Positions 63,363-64,000 of a DNA stretch of 64,000 nt are shown here, piece by piece; within the stretch, counting starts at the first letter, position 1; each line of letters begins with the position of its first letter. Under the pieces are notes generated by a model. It was not told where the DNA came from and made no database searches. It was given only the letters and a program-made list of their open reading frames with translations. Source of the stretch: Larus michahellis (lineage: Eukaryota > Chordata > Aves > Charadriiformes > Laridae); assembly GCF_964199755.1 (NCBI RefSeq), contig NC_133898.1, positions 29,887,985-29,951,984 of the forward strand, in the 5' to 3' direction. The position numbers and the translations under genes are program-made.

Positions 63363-63681
63363 GCTGAAAGATGAAGCACCACAAAGTGATACGTCTTTGG
63401 AGAGAGAAAAAGCTAGAGCTTCAGAAAGTAGCATTCTTGGTATTACAGCCACCTTAGGGTTCCACCAGCCCAAAAGTCCAACCAACATTACCTTCTTCAA
63501 ATGCCTGGAAGTCCCAATAGGGATGAAAGACAAAGGAAATTCAAGGGAAGCATCAGCTCATTTACCAGCCGGGAAACCTAGCATTAAGGATTGCAAAATT
63601 GTAGTTAAGCTGAGAACTGCACCTTCATCTCTGTGTCCCAGGTCACCTCTTCAGCAGCAAACCTCCAGCCTTCTCTCGTGA
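63363..63681 (+). other. Coding-like open tract, unknown
   Basis: After an acceptor-like TATTCACTTCAG ending at 63362 the frame stays open for about 106 codons to the TGA at 63679-63681. The composition is mixed (SLEREKARASES, then KPSIKDCKIVVKLRTAP), not repetitive, and not a known domain to me. No good donor is obvious within it. Past its end, two further frames stay open to about 63830 and to the window edge, as described in the findings. It could be a terminal exon, part of a decayed gene, or a chance run. Confidence 0.25.
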
Positions 63682-63765
63682 ACTAGAGTGGGCATTGTTT
63701 AAAGACAAAATGAGAAAAATTGCTAAATTTTCAGTCCATTGCTATGGACTGAATAGCAGCAGTGT

Positions 63766-64000
63766 AATTTTCTATGAATCCAGGCACCTGCAAGGTATCA
63801 AAGCAAAAGGCATCGGTATTTTTGGAAAATGAGACTGAGGATGTCAAGCAAGGAACCAACAGTCGTGAACTGTTTAATTCATGCTGATTTTCCCAGAACT
63901 GTATCCAAGGAGGATGTCACACTTTTCCGTTCTCAAGTTCAACCTTTTCTCGGAGTGCATCAGCAAGTTTCACCTCTTCTGAAACTGTACTGCCTGCGAG
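63766..64000 (+). other. Open frame running off the window edge, unknown
   Basis: After a stop at about 63776 one frame is open for about 74 codons to the last base. The reading includes MSSKEPTVVNCLIHADFPR and then KEDVTLFRSQVQPFLGV. It overlaps, in another frame, the end of an open run that passes through WALFKDKMRKIAKFSVHCYG and stops at about 63830. It looks like ordinary protein and not low-complexity sequence, but I cannot assign a family, and it is cut by the window end. Confidence 0.25.

Noticed and set aside
1-64000. tRNA, rRNA, snRNA or well-known miRNA genes, LTR retroviruses, CRISPR arrays
   Set aside because: I looked by eye for their hallmark motifs on both strands and found none that I could support; a Rfam/tRNAscan and Dfam search would be decisive.

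Overview
The window looks like a piece of a large vertebrate nuclear genome, most likely a bird. It is AT-rich and intron-like, with few repeats. The recognisable interspersed repeats are mainly CR1 LINEs, including one 5'-truncated copy that ends in the ATTCTGTG octamer tail typical of CR1. There are no bacterial-style operons, no rRNA or tRNA genes that I can recognise, and no CRISPR array. The species cannot be read from the sequence alone.

Layout: positions 1-7000 are non-coding with no supported gene; two AP-1-type sites lie near 5.7-5.9 kb. Positions about 7030-8450 form one strong CpG island, the clearest regulatory feature. It holds several CRE/ATF sites, a perfect MEF2 site that is also a minus-strand TATA box, a GTCACGTG E-box and GC/CACCC boxes. 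A possible first exon on the plus strand ends at a good splice donor at 8112/8113. The rest of the window reads as intron or intergenic DNA. In it sit a diverged antisense CR1 3' end (about 18.37-18.80 kb), a MIR-like SINE relic (about 31.27-31.45 kb), a second antisense CR1 (about 32.74-33.55 kb), a very old antisense CR1/L3-like LINE (about 38.8-40.3 kb) and a better preserved sense CR1 with a broken reverse transcriptase (about 44.78-46.62 kb). A coding-like tract of uncertain meaning lies at the right edge (63.36-64.0 kb).

No complete protein-coding gene is visible. The simplest reading is one promoter followed by a very long first intron and/or intergenic DNA. Several short stretches have good splice signals on both sides and are listed as low-confidence candidate exons (11719-11786, 52690-52812, 62765-62812 on plus; 59351-59390 on minus). 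By rough count, about this many strong donor matches are expected by chance in 64 kb on two strands, so they are leads and not calls. No host gene symbol is assigned.
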